A stretch of DNA of 64,000 nt, taken from assembly GCA_001661515.1 (NCBI GenBank), contig LUVW01000007.1:268478-332477 (forward strand). Direction: 5' to 3'. This document shows, one piece after another, positions 24,618-36,405 of this stretch (within the stretch, counting starts at the first letter, position 1; each line of letters begins with the position of its first letter). The translations under genes and the position numbers were made by a program. The notes beneath the pieces were generated by a model, which was not told the origin of the DNA, searched no databases, and worked only from the letters and a program-made list of their open reading frames with translations. Source of the stretch: Capniomyces stellatus (Eukaryota > Kickxellomycota > Harpellomycetes > Harpellales > Legeriomycetaceae).

Positions 24618-25511
24618 ATGAAACCTATTTACCAGAGAGTAGAAAGTTCATCTAACTTGAACGAACAATCCGTCAATATGAATTCGAGCTGGGTGAATCT
24701 TAGAGGTAGCCACACTTAGCCATTTTGACCATACTATTATGCCTTGTTCCTATTAAATTGTTACATTTAAATATAAGCTCTAACCTTATATATGCTCAAT
24801 GGCGGCAACGAATTGTTGAATAATCGAAAATAGGGTCTTGGGTAGCAAATGTTATAATAATGATTTCTTTTCGAATATTCTTCGGAATCATTCCATTTAT
24901 TTCGAACACAGCATCTTGGACTTTTACCAATCTCAGCTACTGCCTGGTAAGTACCATTTACTAGTTTTACTTTTTAACAATCCGCCAGCCCAGTATACTC
25001 CAAGGTTGTTTAGATTGGTGTATAATTTTGCCTGACGCTAGTGCTTATTTAAACACACCCAAATAGTTTCAATACATTCTGTTTCACGGGTTTATTGGAA
25101 CACCCTTCGAAGTAAATCAGGGCGAATTCGATGGTTTGACAATGTGGGAACAGATAGAACAGGGTGCACAGTTCACACCATCTAAAAAGTTTCTGTTTGC
25201 AGCGCCAACGATACTGTAAGTTCAAGTGTTTTGAGACTGTTGACAGTCGACAATTATACCACCCACTTATTTAAACCTGGGTCAGTTTCAGGACACCATT
25301 TTATTTTTCAAACTTGGCGGCCAAAAGTCACATTTTGTTAAACAAACAATCAACTTTGAATAAATGTAGGTTTTTGATCAGCACCCATTACTGCAGCTAC
25401 GACGCTTTATCGTTTACCGCCAGTTTAGCAGGAGTGTTGGTGGTTTTGGTTGCCAAGCTACCGATTCTTCACCGTGTTCGATTTTTTGGAATCAACCTCA
25501 AGCAATCTTAA
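24618..25511 (+). CDS. ORM1: ORM/ORMDL family regulator of serine palmitoyltransferase
   Basis: Four exons, 24618-24705, 24834-24946, 25067-25215 and 25370-25511, join in frame to 163 residues (human ORMDLs about 153). Conserved blocks are in the family order: NMNSSWVNLRG and SWVANVIIMISFRIFFGIIP (first membrane segment), ASWTFTNLSYCL, FQYILFHGFIGTPFE, LTMWEQIEQGAQFTPSKKFL, ISTHYCSYDA, and KLPILHRVRFFGIN at the C-terminus. Orm proteins sit in the ER membrane, bind serine palmitoyltransferase and restrain sphingolipid synthesis in response to ceramide; in yeast this is relieved by phosphorylation of the N-terminal tail. The tail here is short (about 28 residues, with Ser at 10-12). Donors are GTAGCC, GTAAGT and GTAAGT. 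The paralogue (Orm1 or Orm2) cannot be told, so the symbol denotes the family. Confidence 0.93.
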
Positions 25512-26928
25512 AAGCAGTCCTTCTTGGTCTTTTTATTGTGTACCCACTTAGATCTTTCTAATGTCGCATATTGATTAAAAGTTGTTTGTGCTGCTTTATA
25601 TTAGCTTGTAGCGAGATTATACTAAGAGATATATTTCCAGCGTATTACTCTTTTTTTTTATTTGTAGTTTATTTATTTTTAACACAGCTCGCTCCTCTTT
25701 TCCCTTCTCAAAAAATATATTTTAAAGATATATACATTGATATATTGTTATTTTGACTATATTGAAATATATTCCATAAAAAGGCTATGTTATATTGCCT
25801 TAATCAGCAACGCCAGTTAGATATCAAAAATATGTTTTAATAGCTGTGGATATTTGTAGTAACAATGTCACTCGGCTTAATACTGCTACTGCCCAAATTT
25901 AGCATACTTTGCCCTAGGGGGTTGCTGTTTTTACAAACAATAAAACAAATGTATCTGATGATGCTCTAAAGGCAATTCCAATACTCTACACAAGAATAGC
26001 TTCAAAGTAGGACTAAGTAAAAGATTTGCTTTGCCTCTTTTCTTTTTTGTTTAAAAAATAGATCCAGTAGCCAAAAATAGTAGACTTAAAGCGACTCCTG
26101 TAGGGTGTTATGGTGACTAGCGCTTTAATTGGTTCAGAACGAGTGCGCTACTATTATTCCAAATGTGATATTCTTCTCAATCACACACTTTTGTGCCCAG
26201 AGCTGCTGTATTTATTAATAAAATCTAGAGTTAGCAAAATTTATTAGTACAAAATGCCAAATCAAACAGAATACTGTTAGTTTAACGAAATGTTGGGTTG
26301 AACCAAAAGAATAAAAAAAAGCCATTAAATAAAGTTAAGGTTTTGGATGTTTAATTAAAAGCATTGGTAAAGTTTGAAATATAGAAATTTGCTTTTTTTT
26401 GGGGGGTTTAAAGCGGTTGCATGTATAAATATTTAATCCAGTATTTGATACTGTGTAGCTGCTTAAGTGTAAAAAATAATAATTGTAGATACATTTTTTA
26501 TACTTCAAAAGCAGCCTTACCTTGGTAAAGGCTTTCTAAAAACATCTAGATACATCCATTTTATTTACTGCGAGCTAACACAGAGGAAGAAGAATGTACA
26601 TTTATAAAAATTCAAAGTAACAAGTCATCGCAAGGTAAAGAAAGAAAACATAGCATCTAATTATTGGGTGAATTTGTTTATGCAACCAACTACAAGCTGG
26701 TGTGGAGAAGAAAACATACATAAAGGCAGCACATGCGGATTGGTTTGGAATTTTGCTACTACTTGAGAGACGAACAATAAACCAACTTGTTTTTTTTTTT
26801 AGAAAAGTTAAGGGAAAAAAAAGAAATTGAAAAAGGAATAGAAATTGAAAAAGAAGATAGAAAAAGAAGATAGAAAAAGAAGATAGAGTAGAAAAAGAGG
26901 ATAGAAAATAGACATTAAAGGAGCAAAA
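25512..26928. other. Intergenic region upstream of PEP7/VAC1
   Basis: No supportable reading frame. The last about 110 bases before the PEP7/VAC1 start are almost pure purine, with a tandem repeat described separately. A T-run followed by a G-run lies near 26393-26406. Confidence 0.55.
26813..26912 (+). repeat. Purine tract with GAAGATAGAAAAA tandem repeat in PEP7 leader
   Basis: About four imperfect copies of GAAGATAGAAAAA occur on the plus strand, within an almost uninterrupted A/G tract ending about 15 bases before the ATG at 26929. It probably lies in the 5' untranslated leader or core promoter. Confidence 0.7.
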
Positions 26929-29900
26929 ATGGAGAGAAGGAAAAGACGAGTGTTTGGTGCTGCTTCAGCTCAACAATCGGGGGCGAGCATAGAGCGAAAT
27001 GTAAATACAATTCCTGAAGAAAGTTCATTGGAGTATAATGTTAAAAGCACCAGGATTCAAAATTATCAAGAACCAAACATTCAAGCCCAAGTTCAAGTTC
27101 AGACTCAAGATGAACAGCAAGAGATAGAAAGGAGTCCAAGAAATAAGGGTGTACTGAGGGATAACGAGATTCGGCCGTGTCCAATGTGTGAAGCATTTGA
27201 AGGAAGCTTGGCACAGGTGGACAAACATTTAAGCCTAGTTCATTTTAGAGATTACGAAAGTGCGGAAAGTGATGGAAATAGGAAAATAAATTATATCACT
27301 AGCAGTGCCGATATAAGAGCAAGCAACGAAGATAGAGATGAGATTGAAGAAGTGAAGGATGCTATCTTTGGCTTTTTTCGGACGGCGGGGAGCAAAGTGA
27401 AGGGGATTGGCGATAGCTTAACGTCGGGGATGCTAACAAATGAGCTAGAAAGATTGGGTGTTATTGAACCAGACAGCAGCAGCGGAAGAACATTACACAA
27501 CGAGCATAACATGAACGGAGAGAATAGAGGAAATGGCGATGTTTTAGAGTTTGGAGAAATGATTGAGTATACACATGGAAAACATAATTTAAAAAAGTGT
27601 GGATACGATGGGTGTGATTTGGATACAATCAAATCAAGCAAACCAACCGACTGCATAAGGTTAGCACCGAATATATTACTTTTATCATTATTGTTGTCAC
27701 TATTGTTGTTGTTGATAATAGCTTTAATGGTAGTTGGGGATGAAATTGCTTATTTTTTTCAAAAAAAGTGTTAGAATAATATTAAATTCAAAGTTAAATA
27801 TAAAACAAATAGATGTAATAAAAGGTATTGCCAAGATCACCAGGCCACAGCAGAGGTTCTGAGTTCTAATGGTAGTTACCAAAAGTTGTGCATAAACTGT
27901 GCGGATATAGCGTTTGAGATCGGAGGGAATATGGGACCCTCAAGAACGCACTTTGCGCAGTTTAGAAAAACACGGACCGATGCGGTCCAAGACTCTCTAC
28001 TCGAGGCAAACAGAATCCAAAATCGGCTAGAAAAGGCAAGTCATTGTGGTTGCTTTTTAAGTAGTTTTTAATCCGGTCTGTATTAAAGCAAAATTAGGCC
28101 TGTGATGGCATCAGATTTACGCCATTATGACAACAAACACATGTATATATATATACAAATGTATTTCGCAATAGCTATCTACAGTCTACACGACATTGGC
28201 AGCTCAAAAAATGCTATCACGATCAGCAGTGGGGTCAAAGTTAGGAGTCAATACAAAGTCAGGTTTGAAGATGTATCGCAACTACGAGCAAGAACTGGAG
28301 AAGACTGTGGTTAATTGGGAAGAAGACGAGAACGTAAAAAGCTGTCCCATTTGTTTGTAAGAGAAGCCAACCAATGGCTATTACCATCACAATACTTGTT
28401 GTTTGTCTTTTTTTTTTTTTCAGCAAAAAAAATAATCGTTTCATGTCATTTAATAATGTCCGCGGTGACAGATAAATGTTATTTGGGCAGATAGAATGAT
28501 CTTATTTGAATAAAATGCTTTCCGTTTAATGCTAATAGAAAACAGTTTGGAAAGTTGACAAATCGAAGGCACCACTGCCGCCTGTGTGGTAGGGTGATTT
28601 GCGGGAAATCCCAGTGTTCATCAATGCTTGATATTCCACTCCAGAAAACCAATGTCGATCAGCGCTTTGTTGCAAGGACTTACTCGGCTCGATCATGTTC
28701 GTATTGTATCAGAAGCTTGATGAGGTACGTGTTATCATAGCATAGTAGGGTGGTGGTGGGGGGGGGATGTATCCTTGATCTACAAACACCATATTCTGTT
28801 GAAATAGACGGACCAATGGACGTCCCACAAATAACAAAAACTTGATTTTTTTTTAAAAAAAAACAGAATGTCGGTTACTAAAAAAAAAATTAGTTCAGAA
28901 ACGTGTTAATGTCAAGATGATTGTATATACATTGGTTGTGTAGACTAAAAGATCGCAACAAGCCTGCAGGTTATATCAAGCTGTTTGAATTATACGATAA
29001 CATCTTACACAACCAAACACAGATTACAACAAATCTACCTTTATTTAAAAAGATAGTCACTCAGCTGGAGTAAGTGCTTTTTTCCAAGTCGACAAATCAC
29101 CACCAAGTGTCTTTTTATTTAGCAGTTTTTGATGTGTTTATTTAATGCGGCATTGTCTTTATCTTTATACTAACCAATCAACGTAGGAAATCTAAAAACG
29201 ACCAAGTCACGCTTAGAAATATCCACCAGGCTAACCAGATCAGAAAACAGCTGCAGTTGGCAATGAGTGCTGTAGACTCAGTCAGGTAGCCTTTTTATTA
29301 CTAATTATGAATAACTCTGGTACTAATCATTTTGCTTTTACTGCCGTTGCTGCCTAATATATTCTAGATGTGCTAATATAAGTATATATATTATTTGCGT
29401 AATGACTATAACAGCAAACAGATACTCAGTCTTCCCGCTCTCTGCGATACCGACGTCCGTGTATACAAGTCCATTAGACAGTCGGTTGCACAGGTTCTGC
29501 AAGACAATACAGTTGAACTGTCCTCGCTGTCTCGAACATTACTCCAGCAGTCCAATAAAGTGGCAGGAAACGTTTCCAGTAGGAACAATAGTGTATCTAG
29601 CATATCGACCATAACCAAAACATCCGGCATGTCACTAAGCTTTTCTCCTAGCTCTCCCATCCAGACCTCGTCTCCACAAACACCCCAATCACTGCCTGGC
29701 CAATCGATAGGCCATGTCTCAAGCGACGATGCTATGAACAGCATAGACAGAATACCTCTTGAACAGCTCGACATTACAAGCAGCGTGCGTGAGGCGATGT
29801 CTACGGGTAGCACCGACAACACCGCCAAACCACCAAGCTCCACATCCGAACCCCGCACAAGCGATATACCCAAACTTAGCCCAGAAGCTCTTTTAGAGCA

Positions 29901-30048
29901 GCTAAACATTCTACGCGAGCAGAGAGTTTTAGTGCAGGGCTTTATCAAAGATGCTAACAACCGTCGTGAGTGGACTGATGCACAAACCCTACACGATAGT
30001 TTATCTGAACTAGACTATGAAATTTCCAACCTCGAGCGAATGCTTTGA
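26929..30048 (+). CDS. PEP7: Pep7/Vac1 (rabenosyn-5-like) FYVE-finger endosomal tethering protein
   Basis: Seven exons (26929-27659, 27825-28035, 28259-28356, 28539-28724, 28944-29069, 29187-29285, 29415-30048) give 694 residues. In order: a C2H2 finger (RPCPMCEAFE then HLSLVHF, about residues 83-103); a degenerate first zinc module (KCGYDGCDL, DCIRYCQDH, KLCINC); a coiled region with THFAQFRKTRTD and LLEANRIQNRLEK; the FYVE domain (CPICLKQFGKLTNRRHHC, RLCGRVICG, ending CSYC); and a C-terminal helical pair (SPEALLEQLNILREQR, LSELDYEISNLERML) that in rabenosyn-5 binds Rab GTPases. RRHHCR is the PI3P-binding motif. The family links Rab5/Vps21, Vps45 and PI3P in fusion at endosomes. The second exon may end 28035 with a GC donor (GCAAGT) or 28039 with GT; both give 694 residues and differ by one residue at the junction. 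A hydrophobic stretch that follows 27660 in frame is intron read-through. Confidence 0.92.
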
Positions 30049-30882
30049 TGTCTATGAATAATTATGATCGATGTGTGTTTGAGAACACGTCAAAGCTTTC
30101 CCACAGGTCTTGTAGCAAATCGCACATTTCTTTTTCTTTTTCTTTCCATTTTTATTTTTATTTCTCAATTCCATCATCAGGAATTGGCAATAGAATTATG
30201 TTGGCTCAGCTAGCTCTAGTATGTGTCTATAACCCTTAAATCGTTTACATTCCGCTCGGGGCAGATGTGGTTTACCTATTTGTTTGTCCTATTAACACAA
30301 ACCAATCAATCAGGTTCTAATAAATTGTACTTTTTAACTACATAAATAATAAAAGACTTTTTTTATTTGTTCTGCCTCTGCTTGACATTTAGCATTATGG
30401 CCGATACCCTTGCCTTTTTTCCTTTGAAGAAAATCGATCACTATTGGCGACCTCTAATTAATATTCTTGAGCTTACTAGCTCACAAACAAAGCCATACTC
30501 CTCACCCCCTTCCCTCAAAAAAAACACACACACAACAAAAGTGAAAAAAAAAAGTTGAAAATGTAAATATGTTATTTTGTTTAAAATGAAAATGTCAATT
30601 ATTAGCATCATCTAACAGCGTTGAAAATGAAACTATGTTAACTAAACCAAACCGACAACATCACCCCTCTATTGTATTGCTTAAAACTGACACCACCCTG
30701 TATTTGCCTTATGACGGCGATCTAAAGCCTTTTCAGGTTCATTTCATGCGAGTTGTTTGGATTTTGCACAACTACGTAGTTGGGCTGAAAAACTAAAATG
30801 TATATCCTTTGAGCACCCTAAAGTTGATTATTGTACATGCACGTAGTTTTTCCTTTTAGATTTAGTATTCAAGTCCCATGCC
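30049..30882. other. Convergent intergenic region (PEP7 / YOP1)
   Basis: AT-rich 3' flanks of convergent genes. A T/C-rich stretch (about 30121-30170) follows the PEP7 stop. No coding region is supported. Confidence 0.55.
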
Positions 30883-31735
30883 TTAGTAGCCTAGTTTACT
30901 TGTATTCAGCCTGAAAACTGGACTAAATAGATTATATGAATTTGCATATGCAGCTAACTATAGCAGTATGCGGATATACTCGATATAGCTCATTTTCTTG
31001 TATACTCACCCTTAGCTGTGGATGCATTAGCCATAGTATAAATACCAGCTTGAAGAAGTAGTAATTTGGCAGCCAGTACAAAATAAATCCGTTAAAGTAC
31101 TCGAGTAGGTTAAACGCTCCGTATATTACCCTATTGAGAATACACTAGCTGTTATTCTTCCTCTCTGACATTAAAATAAGGGGGGGGGGGGGATTTGTCA
31201 AGGTAAAAAGAATGCATCGTTGGGAATTTTTTTTTTATAAAAAACAAAAACAAAGCCAAAGAAAAAGGCAAATAAAACAATACCAGTAAGTAGGCCACAG
31301 GTTGTCTTTCAATTTGTTGTATTTTCCCATCGTTGTAATCGTCTCAAATGCTATTATCCAGTATAAAAAAAGTGTTAGTGCCTTTTGGGAAAATGTAGGA
31401 GTTATACCACAGCACTTAACCAGGCATAGTTACAGCGAGTGTCGCTCTTCCAACGCTGTAAACTCCGCTATTTTCATGTATATCTATATAGATTCTATCA
31501 ACTACAAACCTGGGTAACTGTAGCCAATTAAATTCACTATAAAGTTTGCGCCAAAGTTAAAAAACACCAGGATTCCGACCAAGGACAATGTCCCCACTGT
31601 TGTGTACACTTTAGGGACCTTGATTTTGTCTTCGATTGTACATAAACTGTCGTACTCGGATAGAGATCTATCTACTTGCGCATAGTACTGCTTGAACATC
31701 GAATCGTCCGTCTGCTCGTGCTTTCTTTCAGTCAT
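30883..31735 (-). CDS. YOP1: Yop1/REEP family ER membrane-shaping protein
   Basis: Four exons on the minus strand (31735-31510, 31350-31284, 31130-31010, 30957-30883) join in frame to 162 residues. Conserved features: KVPKVYTTVGTLSLVGILVFF with NFGANFIVNLIGYSYP (first hairpin), LKDNLWPTYWVIYGAFNLLEY, FILYWLPNYYFFKLVFILWL (second hairpin), then SYNLFSPVFRL, matching the LYKRIIRPFF position of REEP5. Yop1/DP1/REEP5 proteins insert hairpins into the ER membrane and shape tubules together with reticulons. The exon 1-2 junction gives YPAFETITTM, about five residues shorter than the usual YPAYxSxxAIE loop; the splice is forced by phase, but a different acceptor is possible. The last exon is the least certain part. 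Family assignment is firm. Confidence 0.88.
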
Positions 31736-32488
31736 TTGGGCCTTTTGTTTGCAACGTGGAATTCTGTATGTTTGCTGCTGTTTTTATATTCCTTTCTTGG
31801 AATTCTGTTTACAACCAAGTGGTGTGTATATTTAAGCACTCAAATTTATGGTTTTTATTTGGACAATTGTTGAAAGTTTAAAGGCGCGTAGTGTATTTGG
31901 ATTCACACTTTAAATTAAACCTTTTTTACTGCCAAAAAGCGCATGATTAACTTGGTTTTATTTTTGACGATAGTTCAAAAGTGGATTTATAATTGTAAAT
32001 ACAATAAATTGGAGTGTAGTTGTAAACAAACGGGAATGATTAAATCGTGATTTAAATCTCCAAGTCCTGCTAGTTTAATTGGTCTTCACGACAAGCTTTG
32101 TGATTTATTCGTTGTTCTCGTTTAACCAACACTGTTTCTGCAAACGAAACTTCGAGTAAAAAAAGCACTTTACTTCACCTTTATTTACTATCGTTTATGG
32201 GCTATTTGAATTTATTGAACTGTAATATTGTTTTCTCATTCTTTTAAAAGCACACCTTTACTATCGATTCTATACCCTATATTGGGTGCAAACAATTTTA
32301 TACTACAGGGCAAGTACATAAAATTCAGCTAATAACATCATTACAGCATCAATAGCTGCCAAATACAAAAAGAAAACCAGGACTTTGGCCCCCTCCACCC
32401 TCACTCTCCCGCATTATTAACATAATGTTTGAAGGATGTAACATTAGAATAATGTCGTTAAACATGCTCGCCATCGTTTTTGGTCAGC
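31736..32488. other. Intergenic region (YOP1 promoter / MOD5 3' flank)
   Basis: 753 bp between two minus-strand genes. AT-rich, with no supportable coding region. It should hold the YOP1 promoter. Confidence 0.55.
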
Positions 32489-35005
32489 TTAGTCTTGCGG
32501 CTGCTTGGGTGGCCGTACATATTTTACACTGCTTCTATATTTGACATTTTTTCGGTGTTTGCGTGTTTGCAAATGATCTTCATATTCCTTTTCGCCAAAT
32601 ACCCAAAACATCTTCTCAATACCATCTCTAGTTTCAGATGCAGGAAACGAACACACTTCACACTTTATCTTTGCCAAACTGCCAAGCGTCTTCCTTCTAT
32701 TGAGGATGATATCCAACATTAATATGTTAGTTTGGTTCAAAATTAGCTCAAAACAATGCAATACATTCAGTTATGTTATTTTATGTTATGCTATGCTATA
32801 TTGTGCTGGACTAGACTTGTTACTTTTTCTCGTTTATCAGTAGCTCTGATGCGCATTTCGATATTGATCTAGGATCAGGCAAATCTTCGTTGTCGATAAA
32901 TTCTAGCAATCAAATTCTTTAAAGTTAAAATATATGCCAACACCTTGTAAATCCTTTAAAATGACTATATATATTTCCCGTAAGGGTGTGAAATGGATAC
33001 AAATCAACGTACTTTTGGTTATTTCCAATGCCACTTTTCCGACTTGAGTCTCCCATTCGTCCAGATCTAGTAAGCGTTAATACCATATAGATAATAAACA
33101 TACGTTTTCAAGAAATAGTCGATGTAACATAATATCTGCTACTCCTGCTAAACTTACTTGTCGCATCCAAAACAAACACGTGCGAGCGATTGTCGTAGGA
33201 CTTGGCTTCGTTAATTGCGGGCAACAGCTTGTTCTTAATCCAGGATATCTGCTTCTTTGCATATTTCACTGTATTCCTCTTCATCTCCAGCACACCCTCT
33301 TCCTTCAATAATTCCTTTTCGTGTTCTAACATTTGATATAGTAAACGTAACAAATGCAAGCAAAATCAACACGGTGATTGTTATTTTATTATTAAAATCA
33401 ACACAATGCTTTTTTTTTGGAAGGGTCAATTCTGAAATGACTCATAATAGATGAATGGTCGAGTATGTTTATAATTCCAGCTTACCAGGTTTGTCGGACT
33501 TTAAAGCATCCCAATATCTTTGAAACTCCTTAAATCCTATAGTTACCAACGATTTTTTTTAAAAATTATATACGCTGTACAACTCGATACATTACACCAA
33601 ATGGTATTAGAAATAGCAGAGCTAGGCAGCTCTTGGCAAACTGTATGTTTGGAAAATACCTATAGCCTGCTTGATCCCAAAAGAGTACTTGTCTTCCTTC
33701 GTAAAGTCGGATTGGTCTTCGCCAGAAAGTCTAAATTTATCCAACTCTTCGTAAAGACCGTTCTACGATTAACCAAAACAGATCATAGAATATTAGCCAA
33801 ATCACACTATTCGTACAGTGTACTCCAAACGCTGAGTAGTAAACTTCCAAAAAAAATAAAAGCAAATCGGGCACCTTGATCATATCATCCACTCTGCTAT
33901 TCAGTCTATCGCTCAGTATCTCAGGCTTGCAATACAGCCAGAAAATTATGTTAGGAAACCTGCAAACAACAATTGTAACAAAGTGTTAATTTCGGTGCGC
34001 CAAAAATCAAACCAGCCCCCTTTTATCCTATGCATAAAAATACCCACTATAAACAACTGTGCCATATACACATTTTTATTGTACCTTAAAATCTCTTTGC
34101 TTTTTGAGATGGACTCGGAGTCCTCAATCCATTTACTATGTGGTTTCCCAGTTTCATGAAACACCTCCAGACTTCTGATTATTTTTCTTCGGTCGTTTGG
34201 ATGCCATCGCAGCGCCATAACTGGGTCTACGCTTTCTAGCTGCTTCACTAGCTCCTCGTTTGACAATGACTCAAAGTCTTTTTCGTTCTTCAACTCTATA
34301 CCTTTATGATCCTTCAAAATGTCCAGTTTGGGCAGCATCTTTATATTCCCGTGTAAACCATCAACAATGCTCCCATCGCCCTCACTGTCTGACTCTACCC
34401 TGCTTGTCTTTGTAATAAGATTTTTTTTGAACAACGTCGACTGGATATAATAGTGCGTCCCCCCAACTAATATTGGCGTTTTGTTCTTGTGAACGATTTC
34501 ATCAATCTATTTTTAGTAGCAGTATAACCACAGTTATAAGCAAAAAAAAAGAGCTGGTATAGGCGGTATCGGTTTAATACTCGACTAATCAAGGTAAGAG
34601 CACATATAGGTTTAGGTGTACAATTACCACTTTTAACGACTCGACCTCAAAGTCTTGCACAGTATACTGCTTGTCTACGTCCAGAAACCCCAGAAGATGA
34701 TGCGGAATTCCTTGCATTTCCTCTTGGGTAACTTTATTTGTTATTATATCATATCCTTTATATACCTAGAGTTTTGCATATTATAAAGAAAAGATAATTT
34801 GATTAAATAATCGACGTTCGTTATCTTGTGAGCAGCATTGTTAGAGGTACAATTAGGATAGAAAGGCCAATTTGCGTTTTACCTGCAAGGAATCGGCATT
34901 TATGATCTCGCCAGAAATAGACTTTGCAATCTCTATTGCTAATTTAGACTTTCCAACGCCAGTAGTTCCGATAACAGCTATTACTCCTTTGAATCCGGCA
35001 GCCAT
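32489..35005 (-). CDS. MOD5: tRNA dimethylallyltransferase (Mod5/TRIT1)
   Basis: Ten minus-strand exons (35005-34883, 34765-34628, 34506-34085, 33959-33875, 33762-33660, 33536-33486, 33325-33158, 33066-33013, 32902-32824, 32696-32489), all phase-consistent, give 476 residues. The enzyme transfers dimethylallyl from DMAPP to A37 of tRNAs that read UNN codons, giving i6A in cytosol and mitochondria. Visible motifs: P-loop [112 protein letters not shown]; and a C-terminal matrin-type C2H2 finger (CEVCSF, then [10 protein letters not shown]). The start at 35005 gives [13 protein letters not shown], with little room for a mitochondrial presequence; no alternative upstream start is evident. It is the most intron-rich gene of the window. 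Confidence 0.95.
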
Positions 35006-35643
35006 ATTAGTTCTCTTTTTTTTCTCTTTCTCTCCTACTGAATAGTACGTTTATATTATTGGAATCGTATTTGTCACTCTCGAATATCTTTGAAGCGATT
35101 AATCTGTAGCAGTTTCAATCTTGTCTTAATCCATGAAAACATAAAGTGAATGCTAATTTATGGATAATAAAACGAACAAAGTGAAAAAACGGACAAAGCA
35201 AATCGAAAAAAGCAGCAATTGAGTTCAAAAACTCGAACTTTTTTTGGGAAAAAAAAAGCTTTTTTTAGCCAATTTTAAATCACCCAATAGCCATTGATTT
35301 ATTGCTGCATAGTAAATCCACTAATCACTTTCTTGGCCAAATCAACATAGCTTTTTGTTTTTATCGCTGAGTTTTAATAAAGTCTTTTGGATTTCTTTGA
35401 TAGTTACTTTTGTATTTTATTGCCAAAATAATCGTTTTAGCGTAACCATAAATAGCAGCATGCCTTGAATTGTTACCCCACAATCGTAGCTTTTGCAGCG
35501 CTAATTTGCCACTCAATGAAGCTTTGGGTATTTACAATTGTAAAAAATATTCAAATTAAAGCTATCGAAAGCAACAAACTCAAAAATGAAAATGGAAATG
35601 GAAATAAAAAGCTAGTAGCAGCGGCAATACTAGTGATCAGTGA
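35006..35643. other. Intergenic region (MOD5 promoter / TIP30-like 3' flank)
   Basis: 638 bp with A- and T-runs. No supportable coding region. Confidence 0.55.
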
Positions 35644-36405
35644 TCAGTGGTCAAGGTTGTTTACGGCATCAATGATCATTTCATTTGTCAAAATGCTAAC
35701 AACAGGCTTCTGTGTGACATTTTTGAGTGCATCTGATATCATGGCTTTAGCGACAGACGATGTTGGCACAGCAATCGTCTTTGGCATAAAGTATTTGAAA
35801 GCAGGGAGAATATAGGACGCGGCCTTTTCCATAAACCTTCCTTCCTCGCGCTCACATTCAAGAAAAGCCGGCTTGGCTATTGTCAAACGCTCAAATCCAA
35901 TATTCTTGAGCTCGTCCTCAACCTTGCCTTTGACCTGGGGGTAGTAAAACATTGAATCTGAGTTTGTGTTTGCGGCTGAACACAAGGAGAAGTGCTCGAG
36001 ACCAAGCCCCTTCAACATAGTTGCAGAGTTCATTACGTAGTCGTGGTCAACTTTATAGAATCCCTGCTTACCAGCTTTTCCACGAGTAGTTCCCAAGCAG
36101 CAGAAGCATGTTGTGACGTTTCCAAAGTCGTCCTTGTGTTTGTCCAAGTTCTCATAGTCAACTTTGACCTGGACTAAAGACTCTGCGTTTGGTCCTGTGT
36201 ACTCTATATCGCGTCTTGTAGCTGCAATTACTTTTGAGTAGGATCCTAGAGTGAGCAAGCTCTTTAGCAATTCACGACCCACTTCGCCTGTTGCGCCTAG
36301 TACTAGGGCTACCGCCTTGGGGTTTGCTTTCTTGAATTCGTCGCTTTCTGCTTTAAAAGTTGGCCCTACTTTCTCGACTTGTGATAGCTTTAAATTGCTG
36401 CTCAT
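35644..36405 (-). CDS. FMP52: TIP30/HTATIP2- and Fmp52-like NAD(P)-binding oxidoreductase
   Basis: Single exon; from the Met at 36405 (MSSNLKLSQ) it encodes 253 residues. An upstream in-frame Met at 36456 would add 17 unconserved residues and is disfavoured. The Rossmann motif VLGATGEVGRELLKSLL (about 35-51) follows the TIP30 pattern GASGxxG. The family hallmark CFCCLGTTRGKAGKQGFYKVDHDYV is nearly identical to HTATIP2. YYPQVKGKVEDELK holds the Tyr and Lys of the short-chain dehydrogenase active site, and ERLTIAKPAFLECERE follows. Fmp52 was found in highly purified yeast mitochondria; human TIP30 binds NADPH and has been linked to Rab5/endosome acidification and transcription. The substrate is unknown. 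The start region is shared head-to-head with RQC1. Confidence 0.9.
   Translation of the reverse strand: MSSNLKLSQVEKVGPTFKAESDEFKKANPKAVALVLGATGEVGRELLKSLLTLGSYSKVIAATRRDIEYTGPNAESLVQVKVDYENLDKHKDDFGNVTTCFCCLGTTRGKAGKQGFYKVDHDYVMNSATMLKGLGLEHFSLCSAANTNSDSMFYYPQVKGKVEDELKNIGFERLTIAKPAFLECEREEGRFMEKAASYILPAFKYFMPKTIAVPTSSVAKAMISDALKNVTQKPVVSILTNEMIIDAVNNLDH

Noticed and set aside
27660..27774. C-terminal membrane anchor on the PEP7 first-exon frame
   Set aside because: A GTTAGC donor at 27660 and an acceptor at 27824 join the zinc module in frame; the Leu-rich segment is intron sequence.
31181..31193. G-run as a possible G-quadruplex
   Set aside because: It is one homopolymer run without the four-tract spacing needed. 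Similar runs at 3701 and 28757 look like ordinary homopolymers.
33520..33879. 119-codon plus-strand frame
   Set aside because: It is antisense to MOD5 exons 4-6, whose splice phases and protein motifs are convincing.
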